Part shown: positions 1-12,399 of the stretch, piece by piece | How positions within the stretch are numbered: the first letter of the stretch is position 1 | Layout of the letters: every line of letters begins with the position of its first letter | Origin: Nereocystis luetkeana | Lineage: Eukaryota; Sar; Phaeophyceae; Laminariales; Laminariaceae | Reading direction: 5' to 3' | Length of the DNA stretch: 64,000 nucleotides | Assembly (NCBI GenBank): GCA_031213475.1 | Contig: JARUPZ010000026.1 | Span: 8,925,824-8,989,823 of the forward strand | Position numbers and translations under genes: made by a program | Notes under the pieces: generated by a model | Database searches by the model: none | Seen by the model: the letters and a program-made list of their open reading frames with translations, nothing else | What the model was told of the DNA's origin: nothing

Positions 1-631
1 TACGTACGAGTACGTACCACTCGTACTCGGTGCTGAGTTTGTACTGCTGTTGTAGTTAAACATGCGGAAAATTACGATTTTGAACAATCATGCTACATTT
101 TGACGACAACGTCCACGTCATGGTTGCAGTCGCTCGCCGAAGAAATGGTTGGAGAACATTCAGCAGTAAGCTGGCTGTCATATCCAAGAAGAAACGGCGA
201 GCAAATTCACAGTTTGGACGAGGGCGGTGGGCTCAAGTCCAAGCCATGCTGCTTCATCGCCTTAAGGCCGACGTCGCATTTTTCAATTTTCTTCGCTCAC
301 CTTGAACGATTTCCACGAAATCTTCGTTGACGACGTCGCCAACGTGGTGCTGGATGGTTCCTGACCCTTTGTGGGCGCTGCGGTGGCCTGCTGCGCTGTC
401 GCCGGTGCCATATGTGTGCAGCCCTAAGGATTTGATAAAATCCCAGAGGCGTGTTTTTTTTCTCGAACGTCGCTACAGCCGTTCCTTACCAGAAATCTTG
501 AGCGAGTCCCCAATGATAGTCATTCCCATTGTATCGCACTATATCGCACAGACAGTCTTGTGCGGTGGAACACGTATATGGTAGGCAAAGGCTTGTTATG
601 CCGGGGGTATTTTGGTACTGGGTGAAACCGT
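1..631. other. No feature recognised
   Basis: Unique-looking sequence with only short open frames and no splice-supported exon. It leads into Repeat A copy 1. Confidence 0.5.
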
Positions 632-1422
632 TGCTCGGTTGGTGCATCCCTGGCCTCTCAGAGCCCCCCCTTCCAAACCGCCTCCTTTCATTACTTGCCG
701 GACCTTTCCAGCAGTTCTTTGTTTTCTCGGTCCTTCCTTCCTTCTTTCTTCTTTCGTTTCGTGTGAGTGCGTGTTCTCCGAGCACGGCATCGCGGGAGGA
801 CCCGGCACCGTCGCGGGTGCCAGCGGGTGCTGGCAGGTAGAGGGGGGGTTGCAAGGAGCGCGGTCGCCGCTTTTGTGCCTAGGCGTCGCGTGTGCCTCGA
901 GACACGAGGGATGCATGAACGGGCTTTGTCTGGCTTCGATTTATGATTGTTGATAGAGTATGTACGAGTTTATAAAGGTCGTTCGGGACCGCAAGATAAT
1001 ATTCAAGCGGTGCTTATGTTTGCGATCACGCTGAAGTTGAAAGAGGAAGGTGTGCAGTTTGAACACCAACGTTATCGAGCTGGCGAACGACGGCCACGGT
1101 GAGCACCGGGCTTCACGCAGGGCGGGCAACGGGGCTGCTGATTATGGCAGAGAGTGATAAAAGCTTTACCCGGACCGAATCGGTAGCGAGGTGGTCGCGA
1201 GAGGGGCGGGCGGCGTACGAGGCTGAGAGAGAAGCTCTTCTGTGCGATTTGGGTTTTTTCTTCTTTTCGACCGGGTGTAAGGTGTTCCAATCAGGCAGAA
1301 AATTATTCCACGAGAGGGGACGGGGATTTTTTTTCCTTTCCGAGTTTTCGGTTTCAGTTTCATTGTTTTGGCTGCTGTGCCGTGCTGTGCTTTCGCTTTC
1401 TTCGTACATACAGTACAGACAT
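632..1422 (+). repeat. Repeat A copy 1 (truncated)
   Basis: First copy of a 1.1-kb dispersed family. Landmarks are the CATCCCTGGCCTCTCAGAG head, a CGGGAGGACCCGGCACCGTC block, a CGAATCGGTAGCGAGGTGGT block and an ACATACAGTACAGACATAG block. It is cut before the usual tail and fused to the next copy. Overlapping open frames on both strands recur in every copy but resemble no known protein. Confidence 0.9.
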
Positions 1423-1423
1423 A

Positions 1424-4400
1424 GAACTACATACTTAGATCACAACCCCTGAGCGTGCTCGGTTGGTGCATCCCTGGCCTCTCAGAGCTCCCACTTCCAA
1501 ACCGCCTCCTTTCATTACTTGCCGGACCTTTCCAGCAGTTCTTTGTTTTCTCGGTCCTTTCTTCCTTTTTTCTTCTTTCGTTTCGTGTGCGTGCGTGTTC
1601 TCCGAGCACGGTATCGCGGGAGGACCCGGCACCGTCACGGGTGCCAGCGGGTGCTGGCAGGTAGAGGGGGGGTTGCAAGGAGCGCGGTCGCCGCTTTCGT
1701 GCCTAGGCGTCGCGTGTGCCTCGAGACACGAGGGATGCATGAACGGGATTTGTCTGGCTTTGATTTATGATTGTTGATAGAGTATGTACGAGTTTATAAA
1801 GGTCGTTCGGGAGGGCAAGATAGTATTCAAGCGGTGCTTGTGTCTGCGACCACGCTAAAATTGAAAGAGGGAGGTGTGCAGTTTGAACACCAACGTTATC
1901 GAGCTGGCGAACGACGGCCACGGTGAGCACCGGGCTTCACGCGGAGCGGGCGACGGGGCTGATTATGGCAGAGAGTGATGAAAACTTTATCCGGACCGAA
2001 TCGGTAGCGAGGTGGTCGCGAGAGGGGCGGGCGGCGTACGAGGCTGAGAGAGAAGCTCTTCTGTGCGATTTGGGTTTTTTCTTCTTTTCGACCGGGTGTA
2101 AGGTGTTCCAATCAGGCAAAAAATTATTACACGAGAGGGGACGGGGATTTTTTTTCCTTTCCGAGATTTCGGTTTCATTTTCATTGTTTTTTGCTGCTGC
2201 GCCGTGCTGTGCTTTCGCTTTCTTCGTACATACAGTACAGACATAGAGCATATCGAAAGAAGAAAACAAGTACAGACAGTAGTACCCTACCTGGGGTATG
2301 TACGTACGTACGACATCCGCGACGCGAAGCGTATATGTGGCATCCTAGCTGATGTCGGAGCTGTTTTTTCCTGAAGCTTGGCGGCGGGACTCTTGGCATT
2401 ATCAAGTCGCCGGTTTGCAATTACGATCCTTGAAAACCTCTAAATCAATCGTGGACCTCTGTTCGCTTCGCATAATTTGATGTACTTTTTTCCTTCCTGA
2501 GCGAGCGTAGCGGGCGGCGTAGGCCGCCCGCGGAGCGAAGCGCCTTGTACAACTTATTTAAATGGTTTGGAGGGAGTATATACGGATCGAAGGTGTATTT
2601 ATGTTATGCGGTGTTGGTGGATACTGATTGTGTTTGGTTTTGCAGGAATCATTGATCTTTGCGCTGTCCAGTGGTGACAAAACAGGGGAGGGCATGCATA
2701 TTCATGATGATGGGTTGTTCTATCGCGATTCACTGTTTTGTTCAACCTTGATGGGAGGTGGAAATCTTGTTCGCTAGTAACTGTTGGAAGATGAAATATT
2801 GTGGGTATAGGATTATTCATGATGATTGAGAGTGATGAAAATCTTGGTACACGAGTAGGAAGGATAATTATTTCAGGGAACGAGGATAGCTTGTTAACTG
2901 AACCAGGGACAGGGAGTGTTTCTCTTTTCGGTTATTCACACAAACGGATATTGTTTCGGGAATAGTAAGCGCCGGGAAAACTCCATAGGGGAAGATAGTT
3001 GATATCTCGCGTTACCGCTACGATCTGAGAATTTATGGTGGGAGTAGGGAGCACATGTTGGCCTGTCTCCGGGGAACGGGGTTCCTCGCGAACTCTAACA
3101 TTTATCTATCGCTTCAGATTTTTGTTTTCACGGCATTGAGCTGTTGCAAAGGAGATATACAATAGATTCATATGGGTGGGAGAGGTTTTTGCTTGTAAGG
3201 TACAGGTTTCCCCTTGAAATGTTCAGTTGGGTTTTGATCATGGAGATGAGTTTTGTTCGGTTGTCTTGAATTAATTGTCATTCCTGTTGTGAGGAAAAAG
3301 CAGGGAGTGCGTTCGGGTGTGTTGTTCAGTATTTTCACGATTTCATGACTATTCGGTGTAGAACTACATACTTAGATCACAACCCCTGAGTGTGCTCGGT
3401 TGGTGCATCCCTGGCCTCTCAGAGCTCCCCCTTCCAAACCGCCTCCTTTCATTACTTGCCGGACCTTTCCAGCAGTTCTTTGTTTTCTCGGTCCTTTCTT
3501 CCTTTTTTCTTCTTTCGTTTCGTGTGCGTGCGTGTTCTCCGAGCACGGTATCGCGGGAGGACCCGGCACCGTCACGGGTGCCAGCGGGTGCTGGCAGGTA
3601 GAGGGGGGGTTGCAAGGAGCGCGGTCGCCGCTTTCGTGCCTAGGCGTCGCGTGTGCCTCGAGACACGAGGGATGCATGAACGGGATTTGTCTGGCTTTGA
3701 TTTATGATTGTTGATAGAGTATGTACGAGTTTATAAAGGTCGTTCGGGAGGGCAAGATAATATTCAAGCGGTGCTTGTGTCTGCGACCACGCTAAAATTG
3801 AAAGAGGGAGGTGTGCAGTTTGAACACCAACGTTATCGAGCTGGCGAACGACGGCCACGGTGAGCACCGGGCTTCACGCGGAGCGGGCGACGGGGCTGAT
3901 TATGGCAGAGAGTGATGAAAACTTTATCCGGACCGAATCGGTAGCGAGGTGGTCGCGAGAGGGGCGGGCGGCGTACGAGGCTGAGAGAGAAGCTCTTCTG
4001 TGCGATTTGGGTTTTTTCTTCTTTTCGACCGGGTGTAAGGTGTTCCAATCAGGCAAAAAATTATTACACGAGAGGGGACGGGGATTTTTTTTCCTTTCCG
4101 AGATTTCGGTTTCATTTTCATTGTTTTTTGCTGCTGCGCCGTGCTGTGCTTTCGCTTTCTTCGTACATACAGTACAGACATAGAGCATATCGAAAGAAGA
4201 AAACAAGTACAGACAGTAGTACCCTACCTGGGGTATGTACGTACGTACGACATCCGCGACGCGAAGCGTATATGTGGCATCCTAGCTGATGTCGGAGCTG
4301 TTTTTTCCTGAAGCTTGGCGGCGGGACTCTTGGCATTATCAAGTCGCCGGTTTGCAATTACGATCCTTGAAAACCTCTAAATCAATCGTGGACCTCTGTT

Positions 4401-5300
4401 CGCTTCGCATAATTTGATGTACTTTTTTCCTTCCTGAGCGAGCGTAGCGGGCGGCGTAGGCCGCCCGCGGAGCGAAGCGCCTTGTACAACTTATTTAAAT
4501 GGTTTGGAGGGAGTATATACGGATCAAAGGTGTATTTATGTTATGCGGTGTTGGTGGATACTGATTGTGTTTGGTTTTGCAGGAATCATTGATCTTTGCG
4601 CTGTCCAGTGGTGACAAAACAGGGGAGGGCATGCATATTCATGATGATGGGTTGTTCTATCGCGATTCACTGTTTTGTTCAACCTTGATGGGAGGTGGAA
4701 ATCTTGTTCGCTAGTAACTGTTGGAAGATGAAATATTGTGGGTATAGGATTATTCATGATGATTGAGAGTGATGAAAATCTTGGTACACGAGTAGGAAGG
4801 ATAATTATTTCAGGGAACGAGGATAGCTTGTTAACTGAACCAGGGACAGGGAGTGTTTCTCTTTTCGGTTATTCACACAAACGGATATTGTTTCGGGAAT
4901 AGTAAGCGCCGGGAAAACTCCATAGGGGAAGATAGTTGATATCTCGCGTTACCGCTACGATCTGAGAATTTATGGTGGGAGTAGGGAGCACATGTTGGCC
5001 TGTCTCCGGGGAACGGGGTTCCTCGCGAACTCTAACATTTATCTATCGCTTCAGATTTTTGTTTTCACGGCATTGAGCTGTTGCAAAGGAGATATACAAT
5101 AGATTCATATGGGTGGGAGAGGTTTTTGCTTGTAAGGTACAGGTTTCCCCTTGAAATGTTCAGTTGGGTTTTGATCATGGAGATGAGTTTTGTTCGGTTG
5201 TCTTGAATTAATTGTCATTCCTGTTGTGAGGAAAAAGCAGGGAGTGCGTTCGGGTGTGTTGTTCAGTATTTTCACGATTTCATGACTATTCGGTGTAGAA
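1424..5300 (+). repeat. Tandem duplication, two 1937-bp units each holding a Repeat A copy
   Basis: Units 1427-3363 and 3364-5300 are nearly identical; by eye I see only a handful of base differences (for example near 1490/3427, 1828/3765 and 2585/4522). Each unit holds one full Repeat A (1424-2549 and 3361-4486) plus the same roughly 810-bp spacer of unknown nature. A third, partial unit follows at 5301. Confidence 0.95.
2550..3360. other. Spacer of the 1937-bp unit, nothing recognised
   Basis: About 810 bp with no convincing ORF, TIR or LTR. The same sequence recurs at 4487-5297. Confidence 0.6.
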
Positions 5301-5696
5301 CTACATACTTAGATCACAACCCCTGAGTGTGCTCGGTTGGTGCATCCCTGGCCTCTCAGAGCTCCCCCTTCCAAACCGCCTCCTTTCATTACTTGCCGGA
5401 CCTTTCCAGCAGTTCTTTGTTTTCTCGGTCCATTCTTCCTTTTTTCTTCTTTCGTTTCGTGTGCGTGCGTGTTCTCCGAGCACGGCATCGCGGGAGGACC
5501 CGGCACCGTCGCGGGTGCCAGCGGGTGCTGGCGGGTAGAGGGGAGGTTGCAAGGAGCGCGGTCGCCGCTTTCGTGCCTAGGCGTCGCGTGTGCCTCGAGA
5601 CACGAGGGATGCATGAACGGGCTTTGTCTGGGTTCGATTTATGATTGTTGATAGAGTATGTACGAGTTTAGATCACAACCCCTGAGCGTGCTCGGT
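5298..5696 (+). repeat. Repeat A copy 4 (head only)
   Basis: Third unit of the tandem block, diverged more than the first two. It breaks off at 'GTACGAGTTTA' and jumps to a second short head fragment (GATCACAACCCCTGAGCGTG) at about 5671-5690. Confidence 0.85.
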
Positions 5697-6226
5697 TGAG
5701 GCTCAGGGACTATAGGTAGGGGTCGAGAAGTATATATAGATTGCTCGCGCGAAGCGCGAAAAAAATATATAGGCGTTTTTCTCGGGCGAGCTACAACAAG
5801 AAACGCTTAGTAATAGTGAGAAAAAATAAGAAACAGGAATGCTGGTTCAGCCCGAATTTCTTATTCGGGAAATTTCTATACTGACTTCAGTACAACGGCT
5901 CTGAAATTTCTTATTTTCCTGGCATTGTTGACTATTACAGGGGGCTCCTTTACGTGTGTTCTGGTAGAAGAGAGGGCAAGATTATTATTTTGTTTAAAAT
6001 GTTAGAAGTCGGCTTCAAGTAATAGCGCATATCTACTCGAGACAAAATCCGATTGCAAAACGGTTTTTCACGTTGGATGACCTGGCACGTTTCGGATAGA
6101 ACGGCAATGCCAGTATATTTGATGCATATGAACGGTTGTGGGGGTGTCGTCACAAAGATGGGCAACGAAAAACTCGAAAATACATTCCGTACGACTGAAG
6201 CTAGCTGCTCTAGAATTTGATCTCTG
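5697..6226. other. No feature recognised
   Basis: AT-rich stretch with a short palindrome (GCGCGAAGCGCG near 5746) and no supported gene. Confidence 0.5.
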
Positions 6227-7037
6227 AGGGCCGGTCCTAGCGGGGGCAAAAAAACGAAAATTAAAACGGAATAAAACGAACAGACTTTCGTTTTTCGCAA
6301 AAAACAGCACATTGAGTCCTAACGAGAAAAAAAAACGAAACAAAAACGAAGCAAAAAGAAGAAGCCGAGTCAAATATTTGCGCGGTACAATTTTTCAGAG
6401 TGACTCAACCACCACAGCACGTGATTACCGGCGATAGCGATCGACAGCGACGGTGGATAGACACAACTCGCACGCGTGAGGCACCCTCCACAGCAAGCAG
6501 TTCTCGTGGGGTCCAACCCGCTCCCTCCGGAGGGCTCTAGAAATTGTGTATCGGCCATCGCTGTTTGATGGCAAGCGTTTGAATTTTGAGTGGGACTCAT
6601 GTCGAAAAAATTACCGCCACAGCCACTTCCTGTCCCCCCGGTTTCTTGCGAGGGCAGCTGATTCCCTACCCCATAAATAATATGTTCTCGCGCCGTCAGC
6701 AGGCAAGCCGCGTGGCAGCCACATGCATTACCCTCGGCCATCGTGCGCTTGCCAACCGGTCGTAGAAAAATTATCGGAAGTTCATCCCAACGCTTCGAGC
6801 TCCTCCTATGTTCCTCTTCGACCCTGGGTATCCCATATTTTCTATTATTTGGCACCCATTTCGTTTTTTAAGTCCCACGAGGACTTGAACAAAAAAAACG
6901 AAACGTGAAAACGGACGTATCGGGATCTCCACTTTGACTTCTAACTTTTTTATTTTACCAAATTAAACTCACGTGCCCTTCAGTTCTGCTCTTCGTTTTT
7001 TTTTTTCGTTTATTTTGCCCCCGTTAGGACCGGCCCT
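6227..7037. mobile_element. 811-bp TIR element, non-autonomous, hAT-like ends
   Basis: The ends are inverted copies of AGGGCCGGTCCTARCGGGGG followed by CAAAA and A-rich DNA (6227-6260 and 7004-7037). The CAGGG-type, GGGCCGG-rich end is like hAT superfamily termini. I see no matching 8-bp target duplication. A 161-codon minus frame (6370-6855) inside has no recognisable transposase motif. Confidence 0.65.
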
Positions 7038-7829
7038 GACAACACAGAACGATCACACATACATGAGATACTCACCGGAACGTGTCCGAAGGAAGAGATA
7101 TCTCGTAAAATATACCACTATGTTAAAAACATGGAGACATGGAGAATTGTCTGGCAGTGTGATGACGAAGTTCACTGCATTCTAGACAACACACACAACG
7201 CAGAGTTACGTCGCCCTCGGCCTTCTCAAAGAAAACATACTGCAATACACGGAAAACGCCAAGACGTATCTTAAGAAGTAGACGATTTCAATCGAAAAAC
7301 GTATCTTCAGCAGCAGCCAGGGCTACACTAAATCCTGCACGTCAGCCCATATTTAACGTCAGTGGCAACTAAAGACAATCGCCAGTGCGACCACGCCAGC
7401 CATATTTAGATTCCTCGTACGACCCATGGGAACATCCGAGGAGGAACATCGATTTTCTTCTGCGTTCGTTTCCCGTCCCTGGGCGAGGGTCAGCAGGCAC
7501 GATACGTCCTGGCTCGCCCAAATATGGATCCAGAGTCGATCTGAGACCATCAACCCTTGCGTTGTGCGCACTCCTGGCAACCTCCGGATTTCTCCATCGG
7601 TGTACGACCGTCCTTCCCTCCGCCCACCCCCCCCCTGGCGATATCCACCCGCAATGCGAGGACTCACGTCTCCGCCCCTGCCCCCACCGTCCCGGCCGCG
7701 ACCATGGGTGGCGCCAACGAATCCCGCATTAAGGGGTTGAGAGTAAACATTCAAGGCGTGGTCACGGCAGTGCTTAAACTCTTGGGCGGTGCTTGCTGCA
7801 TCATCCCCCTGACGACCCCGCGGCGATTT
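7038..7829. other. 3' flank of the small gene, nothing certain
   Basis: Overlapping open frames on both strands (for example 7359-7754 minus and 7426-7740 plus) are Pro/Arg/Gly-rich and lack splice or family support. Confidence 0.4.
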
Positions 7830-10559
7830 TCATGATCGGGAGCCATGCGCATTTCGCAGACACCGAAGCTTTGTAGTTGGCTGGCTATCTTCCTGTTGAT
7901 GGAAAATACGAAGAGGGTGCAAAGATACCGGCGGTAGCCCTGAATATGAGGGACGCAACAAGAAGGCAAGAAAAGTGTTGCCGCGACAGCGGTGATTGGT
8001 TGAGGCCCGAAAATGTCTTCGAAGCGTTTCCGCCGATTTAAATGAGCAGCCGATCTTGTACATCCGAAAGGTACGCACATTTGACCCAGTTTACATATCA
8101 CATTATAGAAGTTATATTACTACGATAGTGCCGCTATCTATTTGTTCAAGAAAGCTAGCTAGCCTTGGCACGATTCGTAACCGCGAGCAGGCTGCCAACA
8201 CACGCACCGAAGTTAACAAGCCTCTACATGTTGTTTCAATCGTTATACAAGCATCTACACGCGCCGCTCACCTGTTTATCCCTGTCGCCCGGCCGCGTTA
8301 GACCCGCGACGTTGTCGTCCTGGCCAAGGGCGAGACCGATCCACTCGTTGCCTGCTCTGGCTCCACCTGCAGCGTCGTCACCTTCAGCATCAGCACTATC
8401 TGGCAAAATGATTAGAAAATTATGCGGTCCACGTCAGATGAGCGTATAGGACAATGAAACCGATGTCTCAATCTCACGCAAGGGCTACACAATATCGTTC
8501 GCTTGCATCAGAAATGTCAGACTCCATCATCCGCGAAAAAAAGTAGAATGTTTACACGCTGCCGCCATCCTTACGCCAGAGCCCCAGCAAACGACCAATG
8601 ACTCACCTGCTCCCGTTGCGGTGTTCCCGGTAGGAAGGCCCTCGTTGTTGAAGTCGCCAGCGACTCCGCACCATCGTCCAGCGGCAGCTTGTAAGATTCC
8701 GCCTGCGGATGATATATACGCCCTTCAACGCTATATCATCGAAAGCGGCAGGTTCAGCAGACTCTGGCCGTGTTTTGTCTTGGCGTACCCCCCCCCCCTC
8801 TCTCCCTCAACAAACCCTCCTCCTTCCTGGGCAGCACGCTCGCCTGCGCGGCTGCATCAAACCCCTCGGCACCGTCTGCTGCGAGTTCCTGCGGGTGGGA
8901 GGTAGGGCGCCGGTTCGGGGCGCTGCGCCCTGGCCTGCGGCAGTGGATACCGTATGTCGTTCCGTGCAACGCTTGCTCGTCGCTTGCCCGGCCTTTCATC
9001 ACACAGGTATTGGCGGCGACCTGGCGTAACGGACGAAAGCGCCTAGTAATGTTTCCCTCGTGCTCTTGACCGCTCCCCACAGCCCGACCAGCTGCGTCCG
9101 GGCTTCCCCGTGATAGAGAGCTTCACGCGCGGAAAGTAGCTGATGCTGTACAGGCATACCTGTTTCGCGGACAGGGCGTAGACGAGATACGTTTGGCGGA
9201 GAGGGGCGTGGACGAGGGCGGGAAGGACGAGGGTACTTCTGTGTGTAGCACTAGAGGGGCGCTGAGCGTTACGATTACGTATTGCAGTACCAACATATTC
9301 GATGATAGAGCTGTAACCGGCCACCGTATTTCCTCGAAACATTTCGAATCAGGCGCCAGGTCCTCAGTTTCAGGGAACGCAGAGGCAAGGAGATGGCACA
9401 CTTCGAGCCGACCATCGCTTTGCGCAGAACGACCGAGGTGGAGGTATAATATAACCTTAGTCCTGTTGTGTGTCGTTGAGACGAGCGCTCGTGCTGCGGG
9501 AGAACGGAATGGCGCTGTTCGGCAGCTACTTTCCCAGCAGGCATGCCGTCATAGCGGCGTGTTATCGAGACGAGTATATGCTACCAATTTCAACTTAGCG
9601 AGCAGGTGCAAGTACGAGGTATTCGCCGCTTCTACGCCGCAGTTGTTGAAAACCTGCGCGGCATCCGTTTTGATGGCGGTACTACTGTAGTCAGCGCAAG
9701 GGGTCCATCGAACAGAAAGGCGGTCGCCGTCCAAGTTGGTGCCAAAACAAAAGAGTGCTGGTATTCCTGCCACATAAAAAGGGACACAGGAAAACATGTA
9801 CCCAGATAATACTTGTAATGGCACTCACTCGTGGTTGGCGACGCTCACCTTAGTCTACCTTCGAGAGCAGTCGGGAACGTCTCTTTTGGGAACCCAGAAG
9901 GGACCCTCTGCAAATGGAAGAGGAAGGGCGTGCCGTGCTAGGGGGGTGCATTGATGGCCGCCACTTTGTGCCCCCCGAATCGACCGTCTCCCACCCGCGT
10001 CTACACCAAGGACCTTCTTCTTTTCCACCCGCCTGGTCGCTCTTGCGAAGCACATGGACAGCAGCGGCGGCGGCGGGGGGACCGAACACGATAGTCGGCA
10101 GGGACTCCATGCCCAGCTTTCGGAGGAGAAGGGCCAGCAGAATCACGGCGGTCAGCTCGTTCTCCATGTACTAGCTGATCCCTGCTGCCTCCTGAAGTAT
10201 TGGGCGGTCAGCACAGGAGTCATCTGGGGGTGGGTTCAGCAAGCGAGACGGACGACGGACGACGGACGACGGACGACGGACGACCGGTAGAGGCGATGTC
10301 GAGTTTTGTAGAAAAATGAACCTTCGTCACTCGTTCCGATGAAACAGGCAAGTCTGCTCTTGACCACCGTCAAAACACTGCTAAGTTGGTATCAATAGTT
10401 GTTTTGCTCTGCTCTGGATCAAGGATGTACCATAAGAACAAAGTAACACAACCCGCAGTTCACCTGTGAGTACAACAGAATGGGCGGCTCCACGCCGTTG
10501 CCCGGTAGATCCTGAGCCCGGTCTCGTAGGAGAGCTCGAGTTGCTTGGGGGTCTACTTC
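7830..10559 (-). CDS. Small spliced gene, unknown product (five candidate exons)
   Basis: Five minus-strand segments join in phase: 10559-10464, 10170-10029, 8687-8607, 8399-8272 and 7892-7830, ending in TGA at 7830. Most donors are good consensus (CAG|GTGAAC, CAG|GTGAGT, CAG|GTGAGC); the one at 10029 (GCGG|GTGGAA) is weak. The joined product is about 160 residues: VDPQATRALLRDRAQ and VEPPILLYSQ, then ENELTAVILLALLLRKLG (possible membrane helix), PPAAAAAVHV, then a low-complexity acidic A/G/D stretch and a basic tail LRCLRNAHGSRS. I recognise no family. The 5' end is not established; a CAG/CAA-rich tract lies just upstream of the first segment. It could also be a decayed gene. Confidence 0.4.
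8272..8399 (-). CDS. Exon of the small unknown gene (acidic, Ala/Gly-rich)
   Basis: Acceptor TTTTGCCAG, donor CAG|GTGAGC, 128 nt. Encodes SADAEGDDAAGGARAGNEW and GLALGQDDNVAG. Both splice sites are strong for this window and phases match on both sides. Confidence 0.45.
8607..8687 (-). CDS. Exon of the small unknown gene
   Basis: Acceptor CTTACAAG, donor CAG|GTGAGT. Encodes AAGRWCGVAGDFNNEGLPTG and continues in phase into 8399-8272. No known motif. Confidence 0.42.
8688..10028. other. Intron of the small gene, no feature recognised
   Basis: A 165-codon plus frame (9193-9690) exists but shows no domain, no good splice sites and no coding-like composition. Confidence 0.4.
10029..10170 (-). CDS. 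Exon of the small unknown gene (hydrophobic helix)
   Basis: Begins TACATGGAG after CTAG. Encodes MENELTAVILLALLLRKLGM, then SLPTIVFGPPAAAAAVHVL and RKSDQA. GC-rich third positions look coding. The ATG at 10167 could instead be a start codon. Donor GCGG|GTGGAA is weak but gives the right phase. Confidence 0.42.
10248..10287. repeat. 7-bp tandem repeat GACGGAC
   Basis: About five perfect copies of a 7-bp unit. Confidence 0.85.
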
Positions 10560-10680
10560 CTGCTGCTACTGCTGCCTGGTCTGCTGCTGCTGCTGTTGTT
10601 GCTGCTGCTGATGTGGTGGTTGGTGTTGTTGCTCCTGCTGCTTGCTGTTGATGGTGCTGGCTGGCACTGGTGCTTCTCTC
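10560..10680. repeat. CAG/CAA-rich tract (minus strand)
   Basis: Triplet-rich DNA, mostly Gln codons on the minus strand with one in-frame TAG just before the first exon of the small gene. A related Gln-rich segment recurs at 10940-10985. Confidence 0.7.
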
Positions 10681-10702
10681 TAGAGCAGTATCATAGTATT
10701 AA

Positions 10703-10811
10703 TATTACGGGGGGCCATAGTTAACAGGACCTATGGTATACATAAAAACCTATATATTTAACCATTTTTACTAACAAAAATTGGTCCTATTAACTATGGT
10801 CCCCCGTAGTA
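10703..10811. mobile_element. MITE-1 (TA-flanked, mariner-type)
   Basis: Ends TTACGGGGGGCCATAGTTAA and its inverse, about 109 bp, whole element nearly palindromic with an AT-rich centre (ACCTATATATTTAACC). It separates the first exon of the small gene from a decayed copy of its surroundings. Confidence 0.9.
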
Positions 10812-10824
10812 GTAGCACGGCCTT

Positions 10825-10990
10825 CCCCTTGAAGTCGGCTGCTTTGCGAGTGCTGCTGCTGGAGGTTGTTGGTACTCCTCCTGGCACTGCTTCTCCTCTT
10901 CGGCGTCTGGAGCCTGACACAGAGAGCTCTGACTGCCCGGTCTGCTGCAGCTGCTGCTGCCACTGCTGCTGTGCTGCTCCTGTGGTGTGG
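10825..10990 (-). repeat. Decayed copy of the CAG tract and first exon of the small gene
   Basis: Same order of blocks as 10464-10680: CAGCAGACC(A/G)GGCAG, an AGCTCTC block, and a GGCACTG..GCTTCTC block. It has many changes and no matching donor. Identity is moderate, judged by eye. Confidence 0.45.
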
Positions 10991-11213
10991 GCCACGATGT
11001 GTTGTCTCCGCGAGGAAGGTGCCGCTCGTACAAAAAAGTTGACAGTCCAGTGATTTCGGGGTGACTTCGGCGGGATTTCGGCCTCTTGGCCAATAGACAC
11101 CGTCGTAATCAAAAGTCGTAACCTATCTCGCTCGGTAAATCCCTCATATAATCGGGCATTGACCAATAATAATGCGTCGTAATCAAGAAAAATCCCCTAC
11201 CTTTTGTCGCTGT

Positions 11214-12313
11214 GCCTCGGTTGGTTGGTGCATCCCTGGCCTCTCAGAGCTCCCCCTTCCAAACCGCCTCCTTTCATTACTTGCCGGACCTTTCCAGCAG
11301 TTCTTTGTTTTCTCGGTCCTTCCTTCCTTCTTTCTTCTTTCGTTTCGTGTGCGTGCGTGTTCTCCGAGCACGGCATCGCGGGAGGACCCGGCACCGTCGC
11401 GGGTGCCAGCGGGTGCTGGCGGGTAGAGGGGGGGTTGCAAGGAGCGCGGTCGCCGCTTTTGTGCCTAGGCGTCGCGTGTGCCTCGAGACACGAGGGATGC
11501 ATGAACGGGATTTGTCTGGCTTTGATTTATGATTGTCGATAGAGTATGTACGAGTTTATAAAGGTCGTTCGGGACCGCAAGATAATATTCAAGCGGTGCT
11601 TATGTTTGCGACCACGCTGAAGTTGAAGAGGGAGGTGTGCAGTTTGAACACCAACGTTATCGAGCTGGCGAACGAAGGCCACGGTGAGCACCGGGCTTCA
11701 CGCGGGGCGGGCAACGGGGCTGATTATGGCAGAGAGTGATAAAAGCTTTACCCGGACCGAATCGGTAGCGAGGTGGTCGCGAGAGGGGCGGGCGACGTAC
11801 GAGGCTGAGAGAGAAGCTCTTCTGTGCGATTTTTTCTTCTTTTTTTTTCGACCGGGTGTAAGGTGTTCCAATCAGGCAGAAAAATATTACACGAGAGGGG
11901 ACGGGGATTTTTTTCCATTCCGAGTTTTCGGTTTCATTTTCATTGTTTTTTGCTGCTGTGCCGTGCTGTGCTTTCGCTTTCTTCGTACATACAGTACAGA
12001 CATAGAGCATATCGAAAGAAGAAAACAAGTACAGACAGTAGTAGTACCCTACCTGGGGTGTGTGTACGTACGTACGACATCCGCGACGCAAAGCGTATAT
12101 GTGGCATCCAAGCTGACGTTGGAGCTGTTTTTTCCTGAAGCATGGCGGCGGGACTCTTGGCATTATCACGTCGCCGGTTTGCAATTACGATCCTTGAAAA
12201 CTCTAAAATCAATCGTGGGCCTCTGTTCGCTTCGCATAACTTGATGTACTTTTTTCCTTCCTGAGCGAGCGTAGCGGGCGGCGTAGGCCGCCCGCGGAGC
12301 GAAGCGCCTTGTA
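11214..12313 (+). repeat. Repeat A copy 5 (near full length)
   Basis: Complete from the CATCCCTGGCC head to the tail hairpin GCGGGCGGCGTAGGCCGCCC and GCGCCTTGTA. The 9-bp stem, 4-base loop hairpin near the end is a constant feature of the family. Confidence 0.93.
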
Positions 12314-12399
12314 TTAGCTTATTAATAAATACTTGGTTGTTTTTGTGGGTGTGCGGGATACCCGCATGGGCACTTTCTTCGCCTGGGACTTATCAACAC

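Noticed and set aside
9193..9690. 165-codon plus open frame
   Set aside because: No domain, no splice support, composition not coding-like.
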